From NCBI RefSeq assembly GCF_009765755.1, contig NZ_LMUV01000002.1, positions 457,693 through 521,692 of the forward strand: a stretch of DNA of 64,000 nucleotides. The letters are read 5' to 3'. The stretch comes from Rhodanobacter sp. L36 (GTDB taxonomy: Bacteria; Pseudomonadota; Gammaproteobacteria; Xanthomonadales; Rhodanobacteraceae). Every line of letters starts with the position of its first letter. Positions within the stretch are counted from its first letter, which is position 1. A program made the translations under genes and the position numbers. The notes under the pieces were generated by a model that saw nothing but the letters and a program-made list of their open reading frames with translations, did no database searches and was not told the origin of the DNA. Shown in pieces: positions 9,135 through 20,105 of the stretch.

Positions 9135-10523
9135 TCAGATCGGTCCGGTCATGTTGGCAGGGCTGCGCTGCCAACGTTGTTTCCACGCGCTGCGACAGAA
9201 GCGCACAAACAGCATCAGGGCCGCCACGGACAGCCCGGCAATCAAGCCCATCCACATGCCGCGTGCACCTTGTCCGCGATGAAATGCCAGCCAGAAGCCG
9301 ACCGGCAAGCCGATGACCCAGTAGGCGAACAGCGTGATCGCCATCGGCACGCGCGTGTCCTTCAAACCGCGCAACGCGCCGTTGGCAGCGACCTGGATGC
9401 CGTCGGAAAACTGGAACAATCCAGCCAGCGCGATCAACTGCGCGGCCAGCGCGATCACTTTGGGATCATGCGTGTACAACGAGGCGATGGGTCGTGGCAG
9501 GCCGAGCATCAACGCGGCTGACAACAACTGCGTCGCCAGCGTCAGGCCGATGCCGCACAGGCCGGCGTAACGCACTCCAAGCGCATCATCGCGACCAACC
9601 GCATTGCCTACGCGCACGGTGATCGCCATCGCGAGGCCCAGCGGAATCATGAAAAAGAACGAGGCGATGTTGATCGCGATCTGATGGCTGGCGATCACCG
9701 CTTCGCCCAGCGTGGCGATGATAAGCGCGGTCGCCACGAACAGACCCGCTTCGGCGAGCAAGGTCACAGCCATCGGCAAGCCGATATGCACCAGCGCACC
9801 GATCCGTCGCCGATCCGGCCATTCGAAATGGTCGAACAGACCGAGCCCGCGATAGTTGCGGCGAACCATCACGTAGATGCCGAACGCGAGCATCTCCAGC
9901 CACAAGGCGATAGCCGTGGCAATGCCGCAACCGTGCGCACCCTGCGGCGGGATGCCGAGTTTGCCGAACATCAGTACGTAGCCCAGCGGCACCAGCAGGA
10001 CCAGGCCGCCGAGGCTGAAATACATCGACGGACGCGTGAGCGACAGGCCTTCGGACAAACCTCGCAACGCGAAATAACATGTCAGCGCCGGTGCGCCCCA
10101 GCTGATCGCCAGCAGAAAACGCTGCACGTCGGCACGCAGACTCGGCGCGACACCCACCATGTCGATCAGCGGCTCCGCGTGGCGCACCGCGAACCACAAA
10201 AACACGCCCATGCCGATCGCCAGCCACAATGCCTGGCGAAACACGGCGCCGACTTCATGGCGGCGGCCCGCGCCATCGAGCTGCGCGATGGATGGCGGCA
10301 GCGCCATCATCATGCCGATGCCGGAGACGATCACCAGCGACCAGATATTCGCGCCCACCGCGACGGCACCGAGCACATGCGCATCGACGTGACCGGCCAA
10401 CACGGTGTCGATGACGTTGCTGCCGATCGCCGCGAGCTGCGCGAAAATCAGCGGCAACGCAAGGCGAACGGTGGCGCGCATCTCGTGCATGAGACGGACG
10501 CGGTCGGGACGGAAGGAACTCAT
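9135..10523 (-). CDS. MATE family multidrug efflux transporter (NorM-like)
   Basis: About 462 residues with twelve hydrophobic segments, the normal MATE size. MATE proteins export cationic drugs and toxins using sodium or proton gradients. Typical segments are LPLIFAQLAAIGSNVIDTVLAGH near the N-terminus, SWGAPALTCYFALRGLSEGLSLTRPSMY (a MATE signature stretch) mid-protein, and VGNAVGRDDALGVRYAG opening the second half. I chose the start at 10523 (MSSFRPDRVR); the longer frame to 10565 adds 14 residues. sppA follows after about 25 bp on the same strand, so the two may be cotranscribed. The gene is divergent from the DUF3667 gene. Confidence 0.88.
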   Translation of the reverse strand: MSSFRPDRVRLMHEMRATVRLALPLIFAQLAAIGSNVIDTVLAGHVDAHVLGAVAVGANIWSLVIVSGIGMMMALPPSIAQLDGAGRRHEVGAVFRQALWLAIGMGVFLWFAVRHAEPLIDMVGVAPSLRADVQRFLLAISWGAPALTCYFALRGLSEGLSLTRPSMYFSLGGLVLLVPLGYVLMFGKLGIPPQGAHGCGIATAIALWLEMLAFGIYVMVRRNYRGLGLFDHFEWPDRRRIGALVHIGLPMAVTLLAEAGLFVATALIIATLGEAVIASHQIAINIASFFFMIPLGLAMAITVRVGNAVGRDDALGVRYAGLCGIGLTLATQLLSAALMLGLPRPIASLYTHDPKVIALAAQLIALAGLFQFSDGIQVAANGALRGLKDTRVPMAITLFAYWVIGLPVGFWLAFHRGQGARGMWMGLIAGLSVAALMLFVRFCRSAWKQRWQRSPANMTGPI

Positions 10524-10630
10524 CGACACAGCAGACTCCAGGGCCGGCCATTCTACCTGAGCCATTCGTCACGACCGATCCGTTGAATCGTTGTGCGAAG
10601 ATCACGTGCTGTGTGGAAAGGGGGCGATGA

Positions 10631-11830
10631 ATGAAGCAGTTGAGCAACCTCGAAAACGTGAACTGCGCCAATTGCGGCGCGCAGATGCACGGCGAGTTCT
10701 GCCACGACTGCGGCCAGTCCATCCACACGGTGTTGCGGCCGTTGCACGGGATGATCGGCGAGACGGTGGAGACTGTTCTCGACATCGATGGCCGCATCGT
10801 CCACACGCTGCCACCGTTATTGCTCAAGCCCGGTTTTCTCACGCTGGAATATTTCAGCGGCAGGCGCGTGCGCTATGTCGCACCGTTCCGCCTGATGTTC
10901 ATTCTGTGCGTGATGTCGTTCTTCGTATTCCACCTCGCGGTGGAGAACATTACCTCGCGCAGCTTTCCCAACATCAAGCCGGACATCCAGTTCGATGGCA
11001 GCGAGTTCGCGCACGCCAAGACAGCAGCCGACGTGCGTCAGACGCTGCGCGTCCAACTGCACAACATGGAGAAAATCCGCAACTACGAAGTGTTGCCGGC
11101 GTCTGCCGCAGCGGAACTGGCCACCAGTGAACAGAAGTTGCAGCAGACCGCGAGCGCCCGTCTCATCCAGTTAGGCGCAGCTCCGATGCCCGCAGCATCC
11201 ATGGCGGCGCCAGCGGCGGCGACCTCAAGCGATGACGATGACGATTCGCCACTCGATATATCTCCGGAAAAGACCAAGGACCTCTCGAAGTCCATCCATG
11301 TTGCATGGCTACCCGACGTCGTGAATGCACGTCTTGGCGAATGGGCCACGCACGTCCTCGCCAACTGGCGTACTTACAAACACGGCGATGCCAAGACCAG
11401 CGAGGAAGCCAAGCAGCGGATGATCAACGGCATCTTCGGCGTGCTGCCGCAGACGATGTTCGTGCTGATACCGATGTTTGCCGGAATGCTTTGGTTCTTC
11501 TACGTGTTCCGCCGCCGACTTTACATGGAACACCTGATCGTCGCCCTGCACAGTCACGCGTTCATGTTCCTCACCTTGCTGCTGGTCCTGCTGCTCAACA
11601 TGCTGGGGACGTGGCTGAAGCCGCACGGCGCGTGGATGTCGACGACGCTGGGCTGGCTGGAAACACTGATGCTGTGGTGGATTCCGATCTACCTGCTGAT
11701 CATGCAGAAACGCGTGTATCGCCAAGGCTGGGCGATGACCGTCCTGAAGTGGTGGTTCATCGGTTGGTTCTACTTCTGGCTGCTGCTTGTTGCGCTGCTC
11801 ATCGCGACCGTGCTCGGGCTGGGATATTGA
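10631..11830 (+). CDS. DUF3667 family membrane protein with N-terminal zinc ribbon
   Basis: 399 residues. The N-terminus CANCGAQMHGEFCHDCGQ has two CxxC pairs of a zinc ribbon, the mark of DUF3667. A hydrophobic segment follows near residue 80-105 (APFRLMFILCVMSFFVFHLAV). A poorly conserved, alanine-, serine- and aspartate-rich stretch (about 150-220, with DDDDD-like acid run) comes next. Four hydrophobic segments fill residues 270-399. The protein is therefore an inner-membrane protein with a soluble middle loop. Function is unknown; I make no further claim. A GGGGG run 8-12 bases upstream supports the start. Confidence 0.8.
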   Translation: MKQLSNLENVNCANCGAQMHGEFCHDCGQSIHTVLRPLHGMIGETVETVLDIDGRIVHTLPPLLLKPGFLTLEYFSGRRVRYVAPFRLMFILCVMSFFVFHLAVENITSRSFPNIKPDIQFDGSEFAHAKTAADVRQTLRVQLHNMEKIRNYEVLPASAAAELATSEQKLQQTASARLIQLGAAPMPAASMAAPAAATSSDDDDDSPLDISPEKTKDLSKSIHVAWLPDVVNARLGEWATHVLANWRTYKHGDAKTSEEAKQRMINGIFGVLPQTMFVLIPMFAGMLWFFYVFRRRLYMEHLIVALHSHAFMFLTLLLVLLLNMLGTWLKPHGAWMSTTLGWLETLMLWWIPIYLLIMQKRVYRQGWAMTVLKWWFIGWFYFWLLLVALLIATVLGLGY

Positions 11831-12207
11831 GTCGTTTTCAGCGCGTCTGCCGATGGTTTTGCACAGCGTCATCGACCTGTCAAGGTGGATGACTGCCGTT
11901 TGTCAGTTGCGTGAACACCTGCGTGCCGTCATTTTCAACTCCTTGAAAATAAGCGACTTTTGTTCGTGACGAAAACTTCATCAACTAGGGATGAAGGGCG
12001 CTGCGGCGCGCCCGGCGGCCTGCCCTCCCCGTTGCATCCACAGACTTATCCACAGCTGTTGTGGATAAGCATAAAAAGCTCCGGCGGTGAGCAACTTACC
12101 CTCGCTTTCTCGATACACGCAGAGCAAGTGCGCGCAACTCGACTTCGTGCCTCATCCGGTCGGGAAAATCGGTGCACGGCTACACTGTCGAACTCCACGA
12201 GGTAACC
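11831..12207 (+). other. Regulatory gap upstream of priA
   Basis: 377 bp without a gene. It holds a small stem-loop CTTCATC (11976-11982) and GATGAAG (11990-11996) with no T-run, and an inverted pair of DnaA boxes (listed separately). No gene-like frame is present on either strand. The long antisense frame that reaches from 12046 into priA is a GC-bias artefact. Confidence 0.5.
12046..12068. promoter_or_regulatory. Inverted pair of consensus DnaA boxes upstream of priA
   Basis: TTATCCACA (12046-12054) and its exact reverse complement TGTGGATAA (12060-12068) are separated by 5 bases; the flanking C and G extend each arm to 10. Both equal the strong DnaA box TTATCCACA of E. coli oriC. A weaker partial box, GCATCCACA (7 of 9), lies at 12034-12042. 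The site is 140 bp before the priA start. DnaA binding here is an inference from the consensus; another dimeric regulator could use the same palindrome. Confidence 0.6.
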
Positions 12208-14382
<2,175 letters not shown>

Positions 14383-14409
14383 GTGTTGCCGTATCGAGTG
14401 ATGCGTCGC

Positions 14410-15183
14410 TCAGGCCGCGTCGCGTCGCAGCGAGCCGGGCTTCACCAGCCAGCGCACCGCAAGCACGCCGAGCTCGTACAACAAGCACATCGGAATACCG
14501 AGCATCAGCATCGACGTGATGTCCGGCGGCGTGATCAGCGCGGCGATCGCGAACGCGCCAACGATCGCGTAACGACGCCCGCTGCGCAGTTTTTGCAGAT
14601 CGACCACGCCGATCGCCGCGAGAATCACCACCGCCACCGGCACTTCGAAGCAAAGGCCGAACGCGAAGAACATCAGCATCACGAAGTCGAGGTAGTGGGT
14701 GATGTCGGTCATCATCTCCACGCCCTGCGGCGTCACCGCCGTGAGAAAGCGGAACGCCGCCGGCAGCACCAGCAAATAGGCGAACGCGCAGCCCATGTAG
14801 AACAGCGCAAGCGCTGCCACCAGCAACGGGCGCGCAAGACGCTTCTCATGCTTGTACAAACCGGGACTGACGAACGCCCACAATTGATACAGCACTACCG
14901 GCATGCTGATGAAGAGCGACGCGTAGAACGCCAGCTTCAGCGGCGTGATGAACGGGCTGGTGACCTCGGTTGCGATCAGATGCGCGCCCTGCGGCAACCG
15001 CGCTACCAGCGGCGCGGCAAGTTCCGCGTACAAGCGGTTCGCGAACGGAACCAGCGCCACCAGCACCAGCAAAACTGCTGCCACCGCCTTGAGCAGGCGC
15101 GTACGCAGTTCGAGCAAGTGCGAAAACAGCCCCTGCTGCGTGTCTTCGATGACGTCCGACTCGGCGGGATCAGTCGTGGCCAT
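14410..15183 (-). CDS. tatC: Sec-independent protein translocase subunit TatC
   Basis: 257 residues with six hydrophobic segments. TatC is the twin-arginine signal receptor of the Tat translocase in the inner membrane. The N-terminal HLLELRTRLLKAVAAVL and the loop segment FITPLKLAFYASLFISMPVVLYQLWAFVSPGLY-type stretch, ending in YKHEKR, are diagnostic; the conserved Glu of the second half lies in GLCFEVPVAV. I chose the ATG at 15183 over a GTG at 15192. The start overlaps the end of tatB by 14 bases, so tatABC is one operon read on the minus strand. Confidence 0.94.
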   Translation of the reverse strand: MATTDPAESDVIEDTQQGLFSHLLELRTRLLKAVAAVLLVLVALVPFANRLYAELAAPLVARLPQGAHLIATEVTSPFITPLKLAFYASLFISMPVVLYQLWAFVSPGLYKHEKRLARPLLVAALALFYMGCAFAYLLVLPAAFRFLTAVTPQGVEMMTDITHYLDFVMLMFFAFGLCFEVPVAVVILAAIGVVDLQKLRSGRRYAIVGAFAIAALITPPDITSMLMLGIPMCLLYELGVLAVRWLVKPGSLRRDAA

Positions 15184-15589
15184 GCGGTTCACTGTCGTGC
15201 GTCTGCGGTGTCGACGGCATCGTCTCGAGCGGCAACTCGGCCTGCGTGCCGACTACGTCTTCGGGACTCACATCTGCAACCGGCGCATCGCTCGTCGATG
15301 ACTTGACCATCATCACGGCCTCCGCCATCGGCGCATGCACCTGCTGCGCGGTCTGCTTCATCTCGTTTTGCAGTGACTCGGCACGCGCCGCGGCCTCGCG
15401 CGCGGCGCGCTTGATCTCTTCGATTTCCAGCTCACGTTCGACTTCGGAGCGAACGTTGTCCCAGCCGCTGCGCACGCGACGCAGCAACGCGCCGGCGGTA
15501 CGCGCCGCGCCGGGCAGTTTTTCGGGACCGAGCACGATCAGCGCGATCAAGGCGAGCAGCACCATTTTGCCGAGACTGATCTCGATCAT
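15170..15589 (-). CDS. tatB: Sec-independent protein translocase subunit TatB
   Basis: 139 residues. One transmembrane helix (MVLLALIALIVLGPEKLP) is followed by the conserved LGPEKLP hinge and an amphipathic helix, then a long charged helix (EVERELEIEEIKRAAREAAARAE). The last 50 residues are polar and poorly conserved. The Glu in the membrane segment's start (MIEISLGK) is the TatB mark that separates it from TatA. The open frame extends much further upstream, but that part overlaps tatA in another frame; the ATG at 15589 begins the real protein, 20 bases after the tatA stop. Confidence 0.92.
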   Translation of the reverse strand: MIEISLGKMVLLALIALIVLGPEKLPGAARTAGALLRRVRSGWDNVRSEVERELEIEEIKRAAREAAARAESLQNEMKQTAQQVHAPMAEAVMMVKSSTSDAPVADVSPEDVVGTQAELPLETMPSTPQTHDSEPHGHD

Positions 15590-15609
15590 TGCCGCCGCCC
15601 GCCGTGCGC

Positions 15610-15864
15610 TTACTTGGTTTCGCTGGAGTCGCGCTGACTCTGCGTGGTGCTGCTGGACGGCGGCGGGTCGGCGCGCAGTTGTTCGGCAGCCTTGCGGGCT
15701 TCCTCTTCCTTCTGCTTCGCCTCGTCGTCGCCGCTCACGCTTTTCTTGAAATCGCGGATCGCCGCGCCGAGGTCCGGCCCGAGGTTGCGGATCTTCTTGG
15801 TGCCGAAAATCAGCAGCACGACCACCAGGAGAATCAGCCAATGCCAAATACTGTCAAAACCCAT
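15610..15864 (-). CDS. tatA: Sec-independent protein translocase subunit TatA
   Basis: 84 residues. TatA multimers form the translocation path. The short N-terminal transmembrane helix [16 protein letters not shown] is followed by the [10 protein letters not shown] hinge and an amphipathic helix ending in [10 protein letters not shown], then a charged and serine/proline-rich tail. First gene of the tatABC operon. The upstream gene on the same strand (SYLF protein) ends about 60 bp away, so its transcription might run on into tatA only if it were upstream; by position on the minus strand the SYLF gene does lie upstream (16613 to 15924). Confidence 0.93.
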   Translation of the reverse strand: MGFDSIWHWLILLVVVLLIFGTKKIRNLGPDLGAAIRDFKKSVSGDDEAKQKEEEARKAAEQLRADPPPSSSTTQSQRDSSETK

Positions 15865-15923
15865 AATCGACCTCGAGGCGGATGCTAGCCAGACCGTCTG
15901 GACGCGAATCGCGCCGGCACTTA

Positions 15924-16613
15924 TCAGCGTGAAGTGTACTCCTCAAGCCTGTCGCGGAAATCGACGACCGGACCCGGCACGTTGCTCACGCCGCCTTCGA
16001 AGATGCGCCGCGGCGTGATGCCGGGGCCGTAGATCGCCTCGTTCGCGTCGTAGTCGATGCGCAACGCGGCGCCGTCGATCGCCACGCCGGCAAACAGCCC
16101 GCGTGCACGCGAGTAGGAATAAATTTCCGCCTTCAGCTCGCCATCCGTCGCCGCGCTGGTGGTGCGACCGACCGGGCCAGCCGCGGCGGATGCGTCCGCG
16201 CCGATGGTGAACTTGCCGCGCACGATCGAATCCACGCCGCGCTGCGTGCGAAACACGAGGATCACGTCGGTCGACGACACGCCCGCCTGAAAACCGACAC
16301 TGCCGCCGGTCATCGTGATGAAGCTCGGGTTGGACCACGTGCCATCGGGACCCTTCACCGAAATCAGCCCTTCGCCGCGGCGACCGCCGAAGATGAAGCC
16401 GACCTTGAGCAAGTCGGGGATCACCGCGATCGCCCGTGCATCACGCAGCAGATCCTGCGGAATCGCCTTGTCCGGCGCCTGCATGATGTCGCTCAACACG
16501 CGCACGGCGTTCTTGCTGCGCACTAGCGGCGGATCCTCCGCGTGCACTGCCATCGCAGGCAGCAGAAGGGCCAGACCGATCAGCAGGACACGATGCAATG
16601 GGGTCTTGAACAT
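15924..16613 (-). CDS. Secreted SYLF-domain lipid-binding protein
   Basis: 229 residues. The start at 16613 ([19 protein letters not shown]) gives a clear signal peptide ending AVHAED, so the protein is periplasmic. An in-frame ATG at 16721 would put 36 unlike residues before it. The rest is the SYLF (Ysc84-like) domain: [44 protein letters not shown] and [15 protein letters not shown]. In eukaryotes this domain binds phosphoinositides; in bacteria the role is unknown. A GGAG lies before the start. It precedes tatA on the same strand by about 60 bp and is divergent from hemH. Confidence 0.85.
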   Translation of the reverse strand: MFKTPLHRVLLIGLALLLPAMAVHAEDPPLVRSKNAVRVLSDIMQAPDKAIPQDLLRDARAIAVIPDLLKVGFIFGGRRGEGLISVKGPDGTWSNPSFITMTGGSVGFQAGVSSTDVILVFRTQRGVDSIVRGKFTIGADASAAAGPVGRTTSAATDGELKAEIYSYSRARGLFAGVAIDGAALRIDYDANEAIYGPGITPRRIFEGGVSNVPGPVVDFRDRLEEYTSR

Positions 16614-16707
16614 GGACAGCTCCACTCGGGTTCGGGGATGGCGGACGCACCGCTGCGCGATGGCGCTTGTGGCAGACTTCGGGCCTCGATCAGCCATGAC
16701 TCTCACG

Positions 16708-17775
16708 ATGCCCAGCAGCAATCACTATACCGGCGTTGCAAGCGGTTCCGGGGAGTCCTCTGTTCCCTCCGTTCAGGCAGCCGTGTTGCTGGTGAACCTC
16801 GGCACGCCGACCGCGCCAACCGCTAGTGCGGTGCGTCCGTATCTCGCCGAATTTCTTGGCGACTCGCGCGTCATCGATTATCCACGCTGGCTGTGGTGGC
16901 TGATTCTGCACGGCGTGATCCTGCGCATCCGGCCCGCGCGTTCGGCGCATGCGTACGCAAAGATCTGGACCGCGCAGGGCTCGCCCTTGCGCGTCGGCAG
17001 CGAAGCGTTGTCGCATGCCTTGCAGTGCGAACTGGATCATCGCCGGCCCGGTGATTTTCGCGTGGCGCTGGCGATGCGCTATGGCGAACCGTCGGTGGCG
17101 CACACGATCGCGCAACTTCAACGCGATGGCATTCGACGTCTGCTCGTGTTGCCGCTGTATCCGCAGTATTCCGCCACGTCCACCGGTTCGGTGATCGACG
17201 CAGTCGCCGATGCGTTCAAGCAACTGCGCTGGCCGCCGGAGCTGCGCATCATCAACGACTATCACGACGACAGCGGTCACATCGAAGCGCTCGCGCAAGG
17301 CATCGAACGCTGGTGGCAGATGAATGGTCGCGGCGACAAGTTGCTGCTGTCGTTCCATGGCATTCCCGAACGCTACGTGCGCCTCGGCGATCCCTACGCA
17401 GACCAGTGCCAAGCCACGGCGCGTTTGCTTCGCAACCGGTTGCGATTGACTGACGACGAACTGCTGATCAGCTTCCAGTCGCGCGTCGGTCGCGAGCGCT
17501 GGCTGCATCCTTATACCGACGCTACCGTGCGCGAACTGGCAGCGGGCGGCGTGAAGAAACTCGATGTCGCCTGTCCCGGTTTTGCGGTCGATTGCCTGGA
17601 AACGCTGGAGGAAATCGCGATGCAGAATCGTGACTTTTTCGTCGCCGCGGGCGGCGAATCGTTGCGTTACATTCCCGCGCTCAACGACAGCGAAGAGCAG
17701 GTCGACAGCCTCGCCACGCTGCTGCTTCGACACGCGCAAGGCTGGGCGCAACCACACGACGCAGCGATCTCTTGA
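16708..17775 (+). CDS. hemH: Ferrochelatase
   Basis: 355 residues. Ferrochelatase inserts Fe2+ into protoporphyrin IX, the last step of haem synthesis. AVLLVNLGTPTAP opens the family domain near residue 29. The catalytic His lies in LLLSFHGIPERYVRLGDPY near 215, and the C-terminal part has VACPGFAVDCLETLEEI with the conserved acidic residue. The open frame is long on the 5' side; ATG 16696 and 16708 both fit, and I took the second. Its stop codon overlaps the start of the next gene (TTGA), which implies coupled translation. Confidence 0.93.
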   Translation: MPSSNHYTGVASGSGESSVPSVQAAVLLVNLGTPTAPTASAVRPYLAEFLGDSRVIDYPRWLWWLILHGVILRIRPARSAHAYAKIWTAQGSPLRVGSEALSHALQCELDHRRPGDFRVALAMRYGEPSVAHTIAQLQRDGIRRLLVLPLYPQYSATSTGSVIDAVADAFKQLRWPPELRIINDYHDDSGHIEALAQGIERWWQMNGRGDKLLLSFHGIPERYVRLGDPYADQCQATARLLRNRLRLTDDELLISFQSRVGRERWLHPYTDATVRELAAGGVKKLDVACPGFAVDCLETLEEIAMQNRDFFVAAGGESLRYIPALNDSEEQVDSLATLLLRHAQGWAQPHDAAIS

Positions 17776-18635
17776 TCACGCCGACGGAACAGCGCATCGA
17801 ATTGCCGCACGGCAAGCTGACGGCGCAAATCTGGGGCGATGTGCACGCACCGCCGCTGCTCGCGCTGCACGGCTGGCTAGATAATGCCGGAAGCTTCGCG
17901 CGCCTCGCACCGCTGCTGGCGACGCGCTTTCGCGTGATCGCGCTCGACCTGCCAGGACATGGTCACTCCGATCACGCGCACGCCGCGGCCAGCTATCACT
18001 ATCTCGATCAGGTGCAGAACGTGCTGGCGACGGTTGATGTGCTGCACCTCGATAGATACGTTCTGCTGGGACACTCGCTCGGCGCAGGCATCGCGTCGCT
18101 TGTCGCCGTCGCATCCCCCGAACGCATCGCGAATCTGCTGCTGATCGAAGGGCTTGGTCCGCTCGGCGACGACGGCTCGCACACCTTGCAGCGTTTCCGC
18201 GATGCCTTCGCGACGCGCAGCGAAAAGAGCCGGCCGCTTCGCGTGTTTCGCAGCATCGAACAAGCGGTGAGCGCGCGCACGATGGTCAGCGGCTTGCCGC
18301 CCCAGTTCGCGAAGCCGATCGTCGAACGCGGTTTGAAGAAGGTCGATGACGGCTGGCAATGGCGCAGCGATCCGCGCCTGACTCGACCCAGCGCCACGCG
18401 ATTGGCCGAATCGCAGATCCATTCGCTGTTGCGCGGCATCAGTTCACCTACCTCGCTTTTGCTGGCGCAACCGGCCACTTTTTATCTGCCCAGCGCATTG
18501 ATGCAGGCTCGCGCCGAGTGTGTCGGCAACATCGTGGTCAGCCACATGGATGGCGGACATCATCTGCATCTGGAACATCCGCAGGCAGTGCATGCGTGGA
18601 TCGAAGCTTCGCTGACCAGTGCCGCCGAACGCTGA
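17772..18635 (+). CDS. Alpha/beta hydrolase
   Basis: 287 residues beginning with TTG that overlaps the hemH stop by 4 bases; no ATG lies close by. The oxyanion motif LHGWLDNAGSF is near residue 33, the strand LDLPGHGHSDH near 58 and the nucleophile elbow LLGHSLGAGIASL near 97 (Ser99). The catalytic His is in DGGHHLHLEHP near 265. These are all parts of a standard alpha/beta hydrolase. Its substrate is unknown. The tight link to hemH is common in this group of bacteria only as far as I can infer, and does not by itself imply a role in haem metabolism. Confidence 0.85.
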   Translation: MITPTEQRIELPHGKLTAQIWGDVHAPPLLALHGWLDNAGSFARLAPLLATRFRVIALDLPGHGHSDHAHAAASYHYLDQVQNVLATVDVLHLDRYVLLGHSLGAGIASLVAVASPERIANLLLIEGLGPLGDDGSHTLQRFRDAFATRSEKSRPLRVFRSIEQAVSARTMVSGLPPQFAKPIVERGLKKVDDGWQWRSDPRLTRPSATRLAESQIHSLLRGISSPTSLLLAQPATFYLPSALMQARAECVGNIVVSHMDGGHHLHLEHPQAVHAWIEASLTSAAER

Positions 18636-18791
18636 GTGATTTCAGGTCAGTGAGCTTTCGCCGCGTGCGCTTTTACTTGCGTCGATGAATCGAACCCTCA
18701 AGATCATGCCGGCTGGAGTGTCGAGGCGCACATGTCGCGCCGTCACGCTTCGGCTATCGTGCAGCTCCCTTTGTTGCGCCACGCCCCAAAC

Positions 18792-20105
18792 ATGGATCAG
18801 TCACCGAGCGTCATCGCGCCGCGCCACCGCGCTGCGATCACCTTCATCTTCGTCACCGTCATGATCGACATGCTCGCGTTCGGCATCATCATTCCGGTGT
18901 TGCCGAACCTGATCATGCAATTGATCGGCGGGAGCTTTGCCAAGGCAGCGGTATGGGCCGGCATGTTCATGACGCTGTTCATGGCGATGCAGTTCGTGTT
19001 TTCGCCGGTGCAGGGCGCGCTCTCGGATCGCTATGGGCGACGCCGGGTCATCCTGATTTCCAGCTTCGGCCTCGGTGTCGATTTCGTCGTCATGGCATTG
19101 GCGCCATCGCTGTGGCTGCTGTTTGTCGGCCGCGCGATCTCGGGCATCTGCGCGGCCAGCTTTTCGACTGCCAACGCCTATATCGCGGACATCACGCCGA
19201 AGGAAAAACGCGCGGCAGCGTTCGGTACGCTGGGCGCCGCATTTGGCGTCGGCTTCATCATCGGTCCGGCGCTGGGCGGCTTCCTCGGTCATCTGTGGAT
19301 CCGGTTGCCGTTCTGGACTGCAGCGGTGTTGTCGCTGATCAATTTCGCCTATGGTTTCTTCGTGCTGCCCGAATCGCTGCCGAAGGAGCGCCGCAGCACA
19401 CGGTTCGACTGGCGCCACGCCAACCCGTTCGGCGCCGTGGTGCTGCTGCGCCGTTACCCGCAGGTGCTCGGACTGGCCTCGGTGTTCTTTTTGATCAACC
19501 TCGCACAGTTTTCGCTGAATTCCACATACGTGCTCTATACCGAATACCGGTACGGCTGGGCATCGCAGATCGTCGGGTTCACCTTGAGTCTGGTCGGCCT
19601 GTGCAGTGGCTTGGTGCAGGCCGTGCTGGTGCGACGGCTGATGCCGGCACTGGGCGAGCGCAAGCTGATCCTGATCGGCCTCGCCCTTTGTATTGTCGGC
19701 TACGCATTTTTCGGATTCGCCAACAGCAGCTGGCTCTTCGTGCTTGGTATTCCTTTCCTGTGCCTTGGAGGCCTTTCTGGTCCACCCGCACAGGCGTTGG
19801 TTACCCAGCAGGTGGATCCACACGAGCAGGGTCGGCTGCAAGGTGCGCTGACCAGCCTCGCCAGCCTTGCCGGCATCTTTGGTCCCGCACTTTTCGCCAA
19901 TCTGTTCGCGTTGTTCATCAGTGATCACGCGCCCGTGGGGCATTTGCCCGGCGTGGCGTTCGTACTGGCCGCGGCGCTGTTGCTGGCCGCTGCCCTGATC
20001 GCCGCGCGCGTCACGCGCCCTGTCGCCGCTGGCGCGCAGTCCGTGCCTGCCGACACCATCCCTGCCCATCCATTCCCCCAACATCCACCGGAGCAATTCC
20101 CATGA
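18792..20105 (+). CDS. TCR/Tet family MFS efflux transporter
   Basis: About 437 residues with twelve transmembrane segments. The TetA-type opening (VTVMIDMLAFGIIIPVLPNL) and the MFS motif A between helices 2 and 3, GALSDRYGRRRVILIS, are intact. The motif C-like segment GAAFGVGFIIGPALGGFLG is in helix 5, as in drug/proton antiporters. The ATG at 18792 begins MDQSPSVIAPRHRAAITF; a longer frame from 18732 is less likely. It resembles tetracycline exporters, but chromosomal members of this group often have other substrates, so resistance should not be assumed. The stop overlaps the next start (ATGA). Confidence 0.87.
   Translation: MDQSPSVIAPRHRAAITFIFVTVMIDMLAFGIIIPVLPNLIMQLIGGSFAKAAVWAGMFMTLFMAMQFVFSPVQGALSDRYGRRRVILISSFGLGVDFVVMALAPSLWLLFVGRAISGICAASFSTANAYIADITPKEKRAAAFGTLGAAFGVGFIIGPALGGFLGHLWIRLPFWTAAVLSLINFAYGFFVLPESLPKERRSTRFDWRHANPFGAVVLLRRYPQVLGLASVFFLINLAQFSLNSTYVLYTEYRYGWASQIVGFTLSLVGLCSGLVQAVLVRRLMPALGERKLILIGLALCIVGYAFFGFANSSWLFVLGIPFLCLGGLSGPPAQALVTQQVDPHEQGRLQGALTSLASLAGIFGPALFANLFALFISDHAPVGHLPGVAFVLAAALLLAAALIAARVTRPVAAGAQSVPADTIPAHPFPQHPPEQFP

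Noticed and set aside
12001-12207. Chromosomal replication origin at the DnaA boxes
   Set aside because: There are only two good boxes, no long AT-rich unwinding region, and no dnaA, dnaN, gyrB or rpmH gene nearby.
18676-18700. Segment resembling a tRNA T-arm on the minus strand
   Set aside because: It holds GGTTCGATTC, but the five bases on each side do not pair and no acceptor or anticodon stem can be built around it.
18792-20105. Acquired tetracycline resistance gene
   Set aside because: The protein is Tet-like in family, but no TetR-type repressor or mobile element is present and base composition matches the chromosome.
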